The notes under the pieces were generated by a model. The model was given only the letters and a program-made list of their open reading frames with translations, was not told where the DNA came from and searched no databases. 64,000 nt of DNA from positions 1,082,001 to 1,146,000 of the forward strand of contig NZ_QYUK01000011.1 in assembly GCF_003590945.1 (NCBI RefSeq). Reading direction: 5' to 3'. Within the stretch, counting starts at the first letter, position 1, and every line of letters starts with the position of its first letter. Source of the stretch: Oleomonas cavernae (GTDB lineage Bacteria; Pseudomonadota; Alphaproteobacteria; Zavarziniales; Zavarziniaceae). A program made the position numbers and the translations under genes. Below are positions 9,559-19,519 of the stretch, in pieces.

Positions 9559-9919
9559 AATCAAGTGCTTCAAGGCGGCCGACCGCACCTTCGAGACCTA
9601 CATGGGCAGCCCGGACAGGCCCGAGAAGGACTACGCCCGCATCGCCAAGCTGGTCGGCCCTGAGATCAGCCAGTCCATGGGCGGCGGCGTGGTCACCTAT
9701 CGCAAGCTGACCGCCCCCTGGAGCCTGCCCTTCGACGAGTTGGTCGTGGTCCTGGACGGCGCCTTCACGGTGACGTCGGCCGGCAAGGCCTATGATTGTG
9801 TTGCCGGCGACGTGCTCTGGTTTCCCGCCCACACACCCCTTACCTATGAGGTGGCGGATTTCGTGACCGTGTTCTACGCCAAGCACCCCGTCGGCCTGAC
9901 CGCCGCGGTGCCGTCTTAG
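9551..9919 (+). CDS. Small cupin protein, EutQ-like
   Basis: A 122-residue single-domain cupin. The barrel is visible as LPFDELVVVLDGAFTVTSAG and CVAGDVLWFPAHTPLTYEV, close to the ethanolamine-utilisation EutQ cupin pattern (DE..YVL.G, GD....P.GT). ATG 9551 is preferred over ATG 9545 because GGAGG lies 7 bases before it. It overlaps the oxygenase by 8 bases, so the two are cotranslated. No other eut gene is present, so a role in the oxygenase pathway (substrate binding or a later step) is only inferred. Confidence 0.75.
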   Translation: MPEIKCFKAADRTFETYMGSPDRPEKDYARIAKLVGPEISQSMGGGVVTYRKLTAPWSLPFDELVVVLDGAFTVTSAGKAYDCVAGDVLWFPAHTPLTYEVADFVTVFYAKHPVGLTAAVPS

Positions 9920-9936
9920 AGGCGGTTCCAAAAATT

Positions 9937-10035
9937 CGTCATCCCGGCCGCAGAGCCGGGATCTCGTGACGATCGGACGCCGAGAACGCTGGTCGCAAGA
10001 TCCCGGATCTGCGCTGCGCTACATCCGGGATGACG
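9937..10035. repeat. Palindromic intergenic repeat, GTCATCCCGGC family
   Basis: Left arm CGTCATCCCGGC...CCGGGATCT (9937-9963) and right arm AGATCCCGG...CCGGGATGACG (9998-10035) are inverted copies, and each arm can fold on itself. It lies between the cupin gene and alaS and holds no gene. Confidence 0.85.
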
Positions 10036-10123
10036 AGTATTGAGTTTTTCAATGGTCCTGCCGCATCCAAGCCGGTAAGAAAGCACGATCAAGCGTTTAG
10101 GCCCAGTCACGGTTCAGAGGATC

Positions 10124-12775
<2,652 letters not shown>

Positions 12776-12818
12776 TCCCCGGATGCGGGATCGCCGATAA
12801 AAGCCTCTCGACTTGCAA

Positions 12819-12847
12819 CAAAGTCCGGCTATGGTCGCCGGACTTTG
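12819..12847. other. Strong hairpin between alaS and the small acidic protein gene
   Basis: CAAAGTCCGGC (12819-12829) and GCCGGACTTTG (12837-12847) form a perfect 11-base stem with a 7-base loop. No T tract follows, so it is not a classic terminator. It may be a transcript-end stabiliser or a leader structure for the next gene. Confidence 0.6.
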
Positions 12848-12879
12848 CAACGGCCGGCACGGGCCAAGAGGTAAGCGCC

Positions 12880-13095
12880 ATGAAGGTATCGGAACTGATC
12901 GCCGAACTGTCGAAGCTGGACGGCAACACCGAGCTGCGGCTCGCCATGCCGTTCGACGAGGACGAAGTCGATGTCTATGAAATCGGCGCCATCGACGTGA
13001 TCGAGGACGACCAGGGCGACAGCGCCGTGCTGCTCATCGCCGAGCTCGAATTCGAAGACGAAGGCTTCGACGACGAGCCTGGCAACGACGACTGA
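12880..13095 (+). CDS. Small acidic protein, function unknown
   Basis: A 71-residue, highly acidic protein (MKVSELIAELSKLDGNTEL, then many Asp/Glu, ending EPGNDD). I do not recognise a family. The first 20 residues read as an amphipathic helix. The coding pattern is clean, and AAGAGG lies about 8 bases before ATG 12880. It follows alaS codirectionally after about 100 bases that contain a hairpin, so it may be read through from alaS or have its own promoter. Confidence 0.7.
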   Translation: MKVSELIAELSKLDGNTELRLAMPFDEDEVDVYEIGAIDVIEDDQGDSAVLLIAELEFEDEGFDDEPGNDD

Positions 13096-13105
13096 TCAGC
13101 CCGAT

Positions 13106-13232
13106 TCCGCTCCCCTCCGCCCGCTTGCGGGGGGAGGGGCTGGGGGAGGTGGGTCGCGCCGCCGCGAGATGCCGGTGTCTGCCTTCACGACCTCCTCACC
13201 CAACCCTCTCCTCCCGCGGAGGAGAGGGCTTT
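13106..13232. repeat. Long inverted repeat built of two hairpins (CTCCCC type)
   Basis: Hairpin 1 (about 13110-13140: CTCCCCTCCGCCC...GGGGGGAGGGG) and hairpin 2 (about 13204-13229: CCCTCTCCTCCCGC / GGAGGAGAGGG) are themselves mutually complementary, as are the inner segments GGGGGAGGTGGGTCG and CGACCTCCTCACCC. It is a separate repeat type from the GTCATCCCGGC family. The isomerase gene ends inside it. Confidence 0.7.
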
Positions 13233-13828
13233 GTGCGGAGCGCCGCGGCGACCAGCGGCAGGCGGTCGTTGCCGAAATACATGTCGGTGCCGTCGACGAA
13301 CATGGTCGGCGAGCCGAAGCCGCCCCGGGCGATCAATTCGTCCGTATTGGCGCGCAGGCGGTCCTTGTAGGCCGCGGTCCCGATCTTCTCGAAGAATTCC
13401 GCCCGGCCGATGCCAACCCGGTCCAGCACCGGCACGATCACGCTGTCCTGCGAGATATCCTCCAGCCGGCCCCAATAGGCCTCGAACAGGGCCCGGGCGT
13501 AGGGCCGCAGCAAGCCCTTCTCGGCAGCCACGAAGCAGCCGCGCATGACCTTCACGCTGTTCACCGGAAACACCGGCGGCTGGCCGATGGTGATGCCCAC
13601 ATAACGGGCCCAGTCGGCCAGGTCCTTGACATAGTGGCGCAGCTTCACCGGGTTGGGATTCTCCCGCGAGGCATAGACGCTGTCGTTGACCGCGTTGAAC
13701 ACGCCGCCCACCAGAATCGGCCGGTAGTCGAGCGTGCCGCCGATCTCGGCCACCACCTGCTCGATCTGGGTGAAGGCGAGGTAGGTCCAGGGGCTGGAGA
13801 TATCGAAAAAGAATTCTAGGCGTGGCAT
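13196..13828 (-). CDS. 2-hydroxychromene-2-carboxylate isomerase-like protein (kappa-class GST / DsbA fold)
   Basis: About 210 residues. The N terminus MPRLEFFFDISSPWTYLAF has the Ser-Pro-aromatic glutathione site of HCCA isomerases (NahD family). Later motifs include PILVGGVFNAVN, PPVFPVNSVKVMRGCFVA and GGFGSPTMFVDGTDMYFGNDRL, with the cis-Pro of the thioredoxin fold in SPTMFV. ATG 13828 is chosen because the longer frame adds unrelated sequence. The family isomerises naphthalene-pathway intermediates with glutathione, but members also act in other pathways. The last residues (about SPPREERVG) are encoded by a flanking inverted repeat. It diverges from the CoA-transferase gene. Confidence 0.83.
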   Translation of the reverse strand: MPRLEFFFDISSPWTYLAFTQIEQVVAEIGGTLDYRPILVGGVFNAVNDSVYASRENPNPVKLRHYVKDLADWARYVGITIGQPPVFPVNSVKVMRGCFVAAEKGLLRPYARALFEAYWGRLEDISQDSVIVPVLDRVGIGRAEFFEKIGTAAYKDRLRANTDELIARGGFGSPTMFVDGTDMYFGNDRLPLVAAALRTKPSPPREERVG

Positions 13829-13917
13829 GGCTTCTCCCGTCCTTGTTGCCGCCGCCATTGTGCCACCGATTGCGCCGTCACACACTGGCCCGCGAAGAAG
13901 AGCGGAGAGCGTCGGGC

Positions 13918-15119
13918 ATGAGTGGGGCATTGGAAGGCCTGCGGGTAATCGATCTGTCGCGTGTGCTTGGCGGGCCCTATTGCACCCAGATCCTGGGCGA
14001 TCACGGCGCCGACGTGATCAAGATCGAACCGCCGCAAGGCGACGAGACCCGCGAATGGGGCCCGCCCTATGCCCCGGGCGATCCCGATGCCAGCGCCTAT
14101 TTCACCGGCATCAACCGCAACAAGCAGGGCATGGCCCTGGACATTTCCAAGCCGGCCGGGCGCGAGGTGCTGCTGCGCCTGCTCGAAGAGGCCGACATCC
14201 TGGTCGAGAATTTCAAGACCGGCACGATGGAGCGCTGGGGCCTGGGTTTCGAGGCCGTGCTGAGCGAGCGGTTTCCCCGCCTGATCCATTGCCGCGTCTC
14301 AGGCTTTGGCGCCGACGGGCCGCTGGGCGGCAATCCGGGCTATGACGCGGTGGTGCAGGCGATGACCGGGCTGATCTCGGTCAACGGTTCGCCGCAATCG
14401 GGGCCGGTGCGCATCGGCATCGCCATCATCGACATGGCGACCGGCATGAACGCGGTCATCGGCATCCTGATGGCGGTGGCGGAGCGGGCACGCTCGGGCA
14501 GGGGCCAGTTCGTCGAGGCGACGCTCTACGATACCGGCATCTCCCTGCAGCATCCCCACGCCGCCAACTGGTTCATGACCGGCAAGGAACCGGTCCTGAC
14601 CGGCAACAGCCACGCCAATGTGGCGCCTTACGATCTCTACCAGACACGTACCAACCCGGTGTTCCTGGGGTGGGCAACGACGGGCAGTTCCGCAAGTGCT
14701 GCCAGATCCTGGGCCGGCCGGACTTGGCTGACGACCTGCGTTTCCGCACCAATTCCTCACGCAGCGCCAATCGCCCGGCGCTGACACAGGTCATGACGGC
14801 GCTGTTGGCGCAGGTTGACGGCGAGGCCTTCACCCTCGAGCTGCTGGCGGCGGGCGTGCCGGCCGGGCCCATGCAGACGATCGGTCAGGTCCTGACCCAC
14901 CCGCATACAAGCCACCGCGACATGGTGGTGGAGCACGACGGCTGGCGCAGCGTCGGCCCGGCGGTGAAGCTGGGCCGCACGCCGGCCAGCGTGCGCCGTG
15001 CCCCGCCGGCCTTCGGCGCCGACAGCCGCGCGGTCCTGTCTGCGGCGGGTTACACGCCGGCTGAGGTCGACCGACTGATCGCCGAGGGCATCGTGCCCAC
15101 GCTGCGGGGCAAGGCATGA
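13918..15119 (+). CDS. CaiB/BaiF family CoA-transferase (one-base frameshift)
   Basis: A class III CoA-transferase moving CoA between organic acids. N-terminal signature LRVIDLSRVLGGPYCTQILGD with VIKIEPPQGDETR, then the catalytic-Asp region and ILVENFKTGTMERWGLG. The frame breaks at about 14668: GTGTTCCTGGGGTGG needs one more G to read VFLGVGNDGQFRK, and then continues with AGVPAGPMQTIGQVLTHPH to the stop at 15119. The restored length is 400 residues, normal for the family. Its stop overlaps the start of the luciferase-like gene (ATGA), so the two are one operon. The acid substrate is unknown. Confidence 0.88.
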
Positions 15120-16117
15120 GGCCGCGCCTCTCGGTCCTGGATCAGTCGCCGATCCGCGCCGGCGGGACGCCCTCCCAGGCGATCGCCGAGACCATCGAAC
15201 TGGCCAGGGCCGTCGACCGGCTGGGCTATCACCGCTTCTGGTGTGCCGAGCATCACGCTTCGGCGGCGTTCGCGGGTTCGGTGCCTGAAATCCTGATCGG
15301 GCACCTGGCATCCCAGACCTCGACCATCCGCCTTGGCACCGGCGGCGTCATGCTCAGCCACTATGCACCGCTCAAGGTTGCCGAGAGCTTCCGCATGCTG
15401 GAGACCCTGTATCCCGGCCGGATCGATCTGGGGCTGGGCCGGGCGCCGGGCGCCGATCAACTGACCACCGCGGCCCTGCGCCCCGGGCCGACCGGCTATG
15501 GCCCGGAAGTCTTTCCCGAATTGCTGGTCGACCTGTGCGGCTTCCTGCGCGGGCCATTGCCGCCGGACCATCCCTTCGCCCGGGTTGCGGCGCAGCCCGT
15601 GGGGCCGGGCATGCCCGATGTCTGGCTGCTGGGCTCGGGCGGCGATTCAGCGGCCTATGCCGGGGCGATCGGCTGCGGCTTCGCCTATGCCCATTTCATC
15701 AACCCGGACAATCTCGCCGTGGCGCTCGAGGCCTACCGGCGCAGCTTCCGCCCCGGCCTGCTGGCCCAGCCCCGGGTGATGCTGGCGATCTTCGCGCTGG
15801 CCGCCGACACCCAGGACGAGGCGCGTTACCTGGCCAGGACGCGGGACCTGTGGGTGTTGAACCTGCTGGCCGGGCGCAACATCCCGTTCCCCGATCCGGC
15901 CCACATCGATCTCACCGCGCTGCCGGCGGAGGTCAGGCGCCGCCTCGACCAGGTCGCTGCCCGCGGCATCACCGGCGAGGTGGCGGGCGTGAAGGCCAGG
16001 CTGGACGAGATCGTGGCGGCGACCGGGGCGGACGAATTGATGATCGTGACCATCACCTTCGACTTCGCCGCCCGGCTGCGCTCCTACGAACTGCTGGCCC
16101 AGGCTTACGGCACCTGA
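15116..16117 (+). CDS. LLM-class (luciferase-like) flavin-dependent oxidoreductase
   Basis: 333 residues of TIM-barrel luciferase-like monooxygenase type. The N-terminal SVLDQSPIRAGGTPSQAI, YHRFWCAEHHASAAFAGS and RLGTGGVMLSHYAPLKVAE are the MsnO8/YhbW-like subgroup pattern. IDLGLGRAPGADQLT and LLGSGGDSA contact the flavin in the family. It shares a 4-base overlap with the CoA-transferase. Its end overlaps by 13 bases the end of the convergent periplasmic-sensor gene. Substrate unknown. Confidence 0.9.
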   Translation: MRPRLSVLDQSPIRAGGTPSQAIAETIELARAVDRLGYHRFWCAEHHASAAFAGSVPEILIGHLASQTSTIRLGTGGVMLSHYAPLKVAESFRMLETLYPGRIDLGLGRAPGADQLTTAALRPGPTGYGPEVFPELLVDLCGFLRGPLPPDHPFARVAAQPVGPGMPDVWLLGSGGDSAAYAGAIGCGFAYAHFINPDNLAVALEAYRRSFRPGLLAQPRVMLAIFALAADTQDEARYLARTRDLWVLNLLAGRNIPFPDPAHIDLTALPAEVRRRLDQVAARGITGEVAGVKARLDEIVAATGADELMIVTITFDFAARLRSYELLAQAYGT

Positions 16118-16608
16118 GGCGGCGGGCCGTCGCCCGGTGGGGGCGGTGGCGGCGGGCCGTCTCCCGGCGGGCCGCCGCGGCCGGGCCGCAGGCGCTTGCG
16201 GTCTTCGATCGAGAGCTTGACCACACCTTCGACAAAGGCCTGTTGCAGGCGGGCCTGCACGGCGGTGGTGAGCCCGGCCAGCCGGTCCAGAGCCGCCGTC
16301 AGGGCCACCTGATCCACCGTGTCGGCCTCGATGATATGCTTGATCTCGCGCTTGATCTCGCGCAGGGCCTTGAAGCTGTCGCGCAATTCCTTGCGGCCGT
16401 CGCGCATGCTTTCCAGCATGACGGCGCGGCCTTCGGGCGACAGATCGCGAAACATCTGGTCGATGACGCCGGGGCTGCCCAGGTCGAACGGCGGCGGCGG
16501 CGGGTCCGACCGATGGGCAATGACGATGCCGGCGACCACGAGGTTCAGCGCCAGCGAAAGGGTCGCGACGATGGCGAGGCCGACGATCCAGCGGCGCTCA
16601 CGAGTCAT
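16105..16608 (-). CDS. Periplasmic heavy-metal-sensor-like protein with proline-rich tail
   Basis: 167 residues. An N-terminal membrane anchor (about residues 7-30, IVGLAIVATLSLALNLVVAG) is followed by a helical periplasmic domain (GVIDQMFRDLSPEGRAVML, RDSFKALREIKREI, ALDRLAGLTTAVQARLQQA) of the Spy/CpxP/CnrX-like sensor superfamily. The tail is an unusual Pro/Gly run (PPGDGPPPPPPPGDG). It is the last gene of a leftward operon: sigma factor, putative anti-sigma and this protein overlap one another. The order suggests it modulates the sigma/anti-sigma pair. Metal binding is not shown by any clear ligand cluster. Confidence 0.75.
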   Translation of the reverse strand: MTRERRWIVGLAIVATLSLALNLVVAGIVIAHRSDPPPPPFDLGSPGVIDQMFRDLSPEGRAVMLESMRDGRKELRDSFKALREIKREIKHIIEADTVDQVALTAALDRLAGLTTAVQARLQQAFVEGVVKLSIEDRKRLRPGRGGPPGDGPPPPPPPGDGPPPQVP

Positions 16609-17032
16609 AGTTGTCTCCCACGATCAGGGCCTGAATGGTGGAGCCGTCCAGGTCGTCGCCACCGCTGTTGCTCAAGGGATCGCTGATCATGCCCGTCCAG
16701 CCGACGAACAGGCCGAAGACCAGGGAGGCTGCCAGCGCCATGCCGGCCCGGGTCACGATCGGCCGCGCCCGAAACGGCACCACATTGTCGCGCATTGCCT
16801 GGCCGCCGGCCCTGGCCGCCGCCAGGATGCGCGCCTTCAAGGCGCTGACCTCCGGCGCCGGCCGCGCCAATCGTCCGGCAATGCGCACGGCATCGTCGAG
16901 CAGGGCCCGTGCCGTGGCCGAGGTTGCCAGCAGGCGGCTGGCGTCGCCCAGCCGGTCGGCCGGCCACAGGCTGAGATCCGGGCCGAAGCGGTCGAGATCG
17001 TCGGTGAACTGGTAGATCTGCTGCGGGCTCAT
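16598..17032 (-). CDS. Putative single-pass anti-sigma factor
   Basis: 144 residues. The cytoplasmic N-terminal half is helical (YQFTDDLDRFGPDLSLWPA, RARALLDDAVRIA-like helices). One membrane segment (about 95-115, MALAASLVFGLFVGWTG) and a short periplasmic tail follow. No zinc-binding HxxxCxxC anti-sigma motif is present. The start overlaps the sigma gene end and its end overlaps the sensor gene, a layout typical of ECF sigma / anti-sigma pairs. The anti-sigma role is inferred from context only. Confidence 0.6.
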   Translation of the reverse strand: MSPQQIYQFTDDLDRFGPDLSLWPADRLGDASRLLATSATARALLDDAVRIAGRLARPAPEVSALKARILAAARAGGQAMRDNVVPFRARPIVTRAGMALAASLVFGLFVGWTGMISDPLSNSGGDDLDGSTIQALIVGDNYDS

Positions 17033-17607
17033 GCTTGTCCGACCTCCGCCGGGGCATAGGCGGCGAGACTGGCCCGCAGGGCCCGGCGGGCCCGCACGAG
17101 CAGGGATTCAAGGGCACCCTCGGTGACGTCGAGGGCGGCGGAGGCTTCCGACTGGCTGAAGCCGTCGATCAGGCACAGGCGCACGGCCTGGGACTGGCGG
17201 GCCGGCAGGCCGGCCAGCGCCGCCTCCAGGGCGCGGCCCAGGGCATTGCGTTCCGTCTCCGCTTCCGGGCTGAGGCCGGGATCGACCGGTTCGGGCACGT
17301 CGTCGAGGGGTTCGGGGCGGGCTTTCCGCATATGATCGAGGGATAGGTTCATCACAATTCGCCACAGCCAGGTCGAGACGCGCGCAGTCGGCTGCCAACT
17401 GGCCGCTTTGGTCCAGACGCGCAGGAAACATTCCTGGGCGATCTCGTCCGCCACGGCACGGCTGCCCGTGACGCGCGTGGCCAGGGCCACCGCACGCGAC
17501 AGGTGCCGGTCCATCAGCAGCGCGAAAGCAGCCTCGTCGCCGACCGCGATTCGCCGCATCAGCGCTTCGTCCTCCGGCACCATACTTGCGCCGAATTCAG
17601 CGCTCAT
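17029..17607 (-). CDS. ECF-subfamily RNA polymerase sigma factor
   Basis: 192 residues. Region 2 is seen as FALLMDRHLSRAVALATRV and ADEIAQECFLRVWTKAASW; region 4 as LPARQSQAVRLCLIDGFSQ followed by EASAALDVTEGALESLLVR. An acidic Pro/Glu-rich linker (about residues 103-118) separates them. It directs polymerase to a small regulon, most likely under control of the two overlapping downstream genes. I did not identify a convincing autoregulated ECF promoter upstream. It is divergent from the glycosylase gene across about 95 bases. Confidence 0.93.
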   Translation of the reverse strand: MSAEFGASMVPEDEALMRRIAVGDEAAFALLMDRHLSRAVALATRVTGSRAVADEIAQECFLRVWTKAASWQPTARVSTWLWRIVMNLSLDHMRKARPEPLDDVPEPVDPGLSPEAETERNALGRALEAALAGLPARQSQAVRLCLIDGFSQSEASAALDVTEGALESLLVRARRALRASLAAYAPAEVGQA

Positions 17608-17701
17608 TCTCGAATTCCGCCATTCGGCACGCCATCTGCCCTGCGCCTCACTATGGTCATGAAACGAGACAGGCGGGAACTTCCTGCGCCAGATTCAACT
17701 G

Positions 17702-18289
17702 ATGACAGCCGAGCCATTCGACCAGCTCCTCGCCCGGGTCAGGGCCTGCCGCCTGTGCGCGGCCAAGATGGACCACGAACCCCGTCCCGTGTTGCGCGGC
17801 CGGCCCAGCGCCCGGCTGCTGATCGCCGGGCAGGCGCCGGGCATGCGCGTCTTCGAGACCGGCATCCCCTTCAACGATCCGTCGGGCGATCGGTTGCGCC
17901 AGTGGTTGGGCATAGACCGCGAAACCTTCTATGACGAGGGGCGGATCGCCATCCTGCCGATGGGATTTTGCTATCCAGGCACCGATCCGCGCGGTGGCGA
18001 CCGGCCGCCGCGGCCGGAATGCGCGCCCGCCTGGCGCGCCGGCCTGATCGAGGGCCTGCCGCAAATCCGTCTGACCCTGGCGATCGGCGCCTATGCCCAG
18101 GCCTGGCACCTGGGGACGCGGGCCCGGGCCAGCTTGACCGAGACGGTGGGCGATTTCCGGGCCTATCTTCCCGAGGTCTTCCCGCTTCCCCATCCCTCCT
18201 GGCGCAACAACGCATGGCTTTCCCGCAATCCCTGGTTCTCGACCGACGCCTTGCCCGCCCTGCGCGCGGCGGTTGCCGCCTTACTTTGA
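17702..18289 (+). CDS. Uracil-DNA glycosylase superfamily protein with probable [4Fe-4S] cluster
   Basis: 195 residues. Motif A is ARLLIAGQAPGMRVFETG and the C-terminal substrate motif is LPLPHPSWRNN. Cysteines fit the iron-sulphur pattern of family 4/5 enzymes: C16-x2-C19 near the N terminus, then C-x16-C (GFCYPG to RPEC) around residues 90-107. These enzymes remove uracil or other deaminated bases from DNA. The motif A form GQAPG differs from the common GEAPG of family 4, so the subfamily and base specificity are uncertain. It stands alone, before an AT-rich intergenic stretch. Confidence 0.82.
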   Translation: MTAEPFDQLLARVRACRLCAAKMDHEPRPVLRGRPSARLLIAGQAPGMRVFETGIPFNDPSGDRLRQWLGIDRETFYDEGRIAILPMGFCYPGTDPRGGDRPPRPECAPAWRAGLIEGLPQIRLTLAIGAYAQAWHLGTRARASLTETVGDFRAYLPEVFPLPHPSWRNNAWLSRNPWFSTDALPALRAAVAALL

Positions 18290-18385
18290 TTGGGTAAAAT
18301 TGAAATTATCTGATTATGAATTTATTTTATTGTGGATTTATTCATTTTTGAATAGCCTCTCTTGGATTCTGGATCGGGAGGGAAT
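18290..18385 (+). promoter_or_regulatory. AT-rich leader of the two-NTPase operon
   Basis: Bases about 18293-18360 are conspicuously AT-rich (for example TATGAATTTATTTTATTG) in a GC-rich genome. This is the only sizeable upstream space for the two NTPase genes, so their promoter must lie here. I see no operator or palindrome I can name. GGGAGG at about 18377 is the ribosome binding site for ATG 18386. Confidence 0.55.
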
Positions 18386-19519
18386 ATGCACAATCGGCGC
18401 GAGGAGCGGGCGGAGTTGATTCGCATCTTTGAGGCAGGTGTGAGCGTTCAAATGCTCGCGCCGCGCCGTGTCGGCAAGACTTGGCTGATGAGGGAGGTCG
18501 CGGACGATCTGCTGAGAAATGGATGGGAGATCGTATTTCTCGATGTCGAGGGCATGCGTACCGAAAAGGAGTTTCTGGGTGCGCTCTGCCGCAAACTCGA
18601 ACAGACCGCCGGTTTCGCCGATCAGCTAACTCGAAACCTCAAGCAGCGCCTGAAGCAGTTCCTGGCCGGTACCGCAGACGGAAACCCGATCGAGGCATTA
18701 GGTCGGCTCGATGCCAAGGATTTCGCCGAAGCGCTGGTCGCCGCGCTCGACGATGCGAGAAAGCCCACGGTGATCCTGATCGACGAAATTTCGCTCTTCG
18801 TGATGGAACGCTTGGCGCAAGACCCCGACGGGACCAAGGCGTTTCTCTACCACTTGCGCAATCTGCGGCAGAGTTATCCGGGAGTGCGCTGGCTGTTGAC
18901 CGGCTCCATCGGCCTGGACGCGGTCGCCCGGCGCAGCGGCATACAAGGTGCATTCCTCGACCTCGAAGTATTCGCCTTGCACCCGTTCGGCGAAGCTGCG
19001 GCCGCTTCCTACCTCGCCGATTGCTGCAGCCGCGGTCTGGTCCGAAAACCTTTCGCCCTTGACGCGGAGGGGCTCGCCCATCTGGCGGCGGAACTGGGGT
19101 GGCTCTCACCTTACTATCTCAAGCTCGTTGCCAACCGTATCGAGCCCCGAGGTGAGAACCTCAGCGGACGGCGCCGCGCCCGCAAGGAGGATATCGACGA
19201 GGCCTTCGCGGCGCTGCTCGAGCCCGTCTATCGCAGTAACTTCGCGGCCTGGGAAGAACATATCGACAAGAACTTCCCCGCGGCCGAACGCCTCCTCCTC
19301 CACGCCATCCTCGATGTCTGCTGCGAGGCGGTGGACGGCGAGATTTTTGATACGCTGTTCGCCCGGCTTCGATCGGAACACCCAACGATCTCGGTGCGCC
19401 TGCTCAAGGATATGCTCTGCGTCCTGGCCAACGACGGCTTCCTCCAAGATAGGGCGGGGCGTTGGCGCTTTAGCTCCGGCCTTCTAAGGCGCTATTGGTT
19501 GAGGTATCTGCACGCATGA
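18386..19519 (+). CDS. P-loop ATPase, archaeal-ATPase-like (first gene of a two-NTPase module)
   Basis: 377 residues. A Walker A variant APRRVGKT lies at residues 25-32 (first Gly replaced by Ala). Walker B is TVILIDEIS (about 130-138), followed by a sensor-like RWLLTGSIGLDAV. Further on are a helical lid (LHPFGEAAAASYLADCC, GWLSPYYLKLVANRI) and a C-terminal helical/winged region ending RYWLRYLHA. This is the ATPase_2 / STAND-like pattern of regulatory NTPases. ATG 18386 follows a good GGGAGG site. Its stop overlaps the start of the next gene (ATGA), so the two are coupled. No nuclease, TIR or other effector domain is visible. Function unknown. Confidence 0.75.
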   Translation: MHNRREERAELIRIFEAGVSVQMLAPRRVGKTWLMREVADDLLRNGWEIVFLDVEGMRTEKEFLGALCRKLEQTAGFADQLTRNLKQRLKQFLAGTADGNPIEALGRLDAKDFAEALVAALDDARKPTVILIDEISLFVMERLAQDPDGTKAFLYHLRNLRQSYPGVRWLLTGSIGLDAVARRSGIQGAFLDLEVFALHPFGEAAAASYLADCCSRGLVRKPFALDAEGLAHLAAELGWLSPYYLKLVANRIEPRGENLSGRRRARKEDIDEAFAALLEPVYRSNFAAWEEHIDKNFPAAERLLLHAILDVCCEAVDGEIFDTLFARLRSEHPTISVRLLKDMLCVLANDGFLQDRAGRWRFSSGLLRRYWLRYLHA

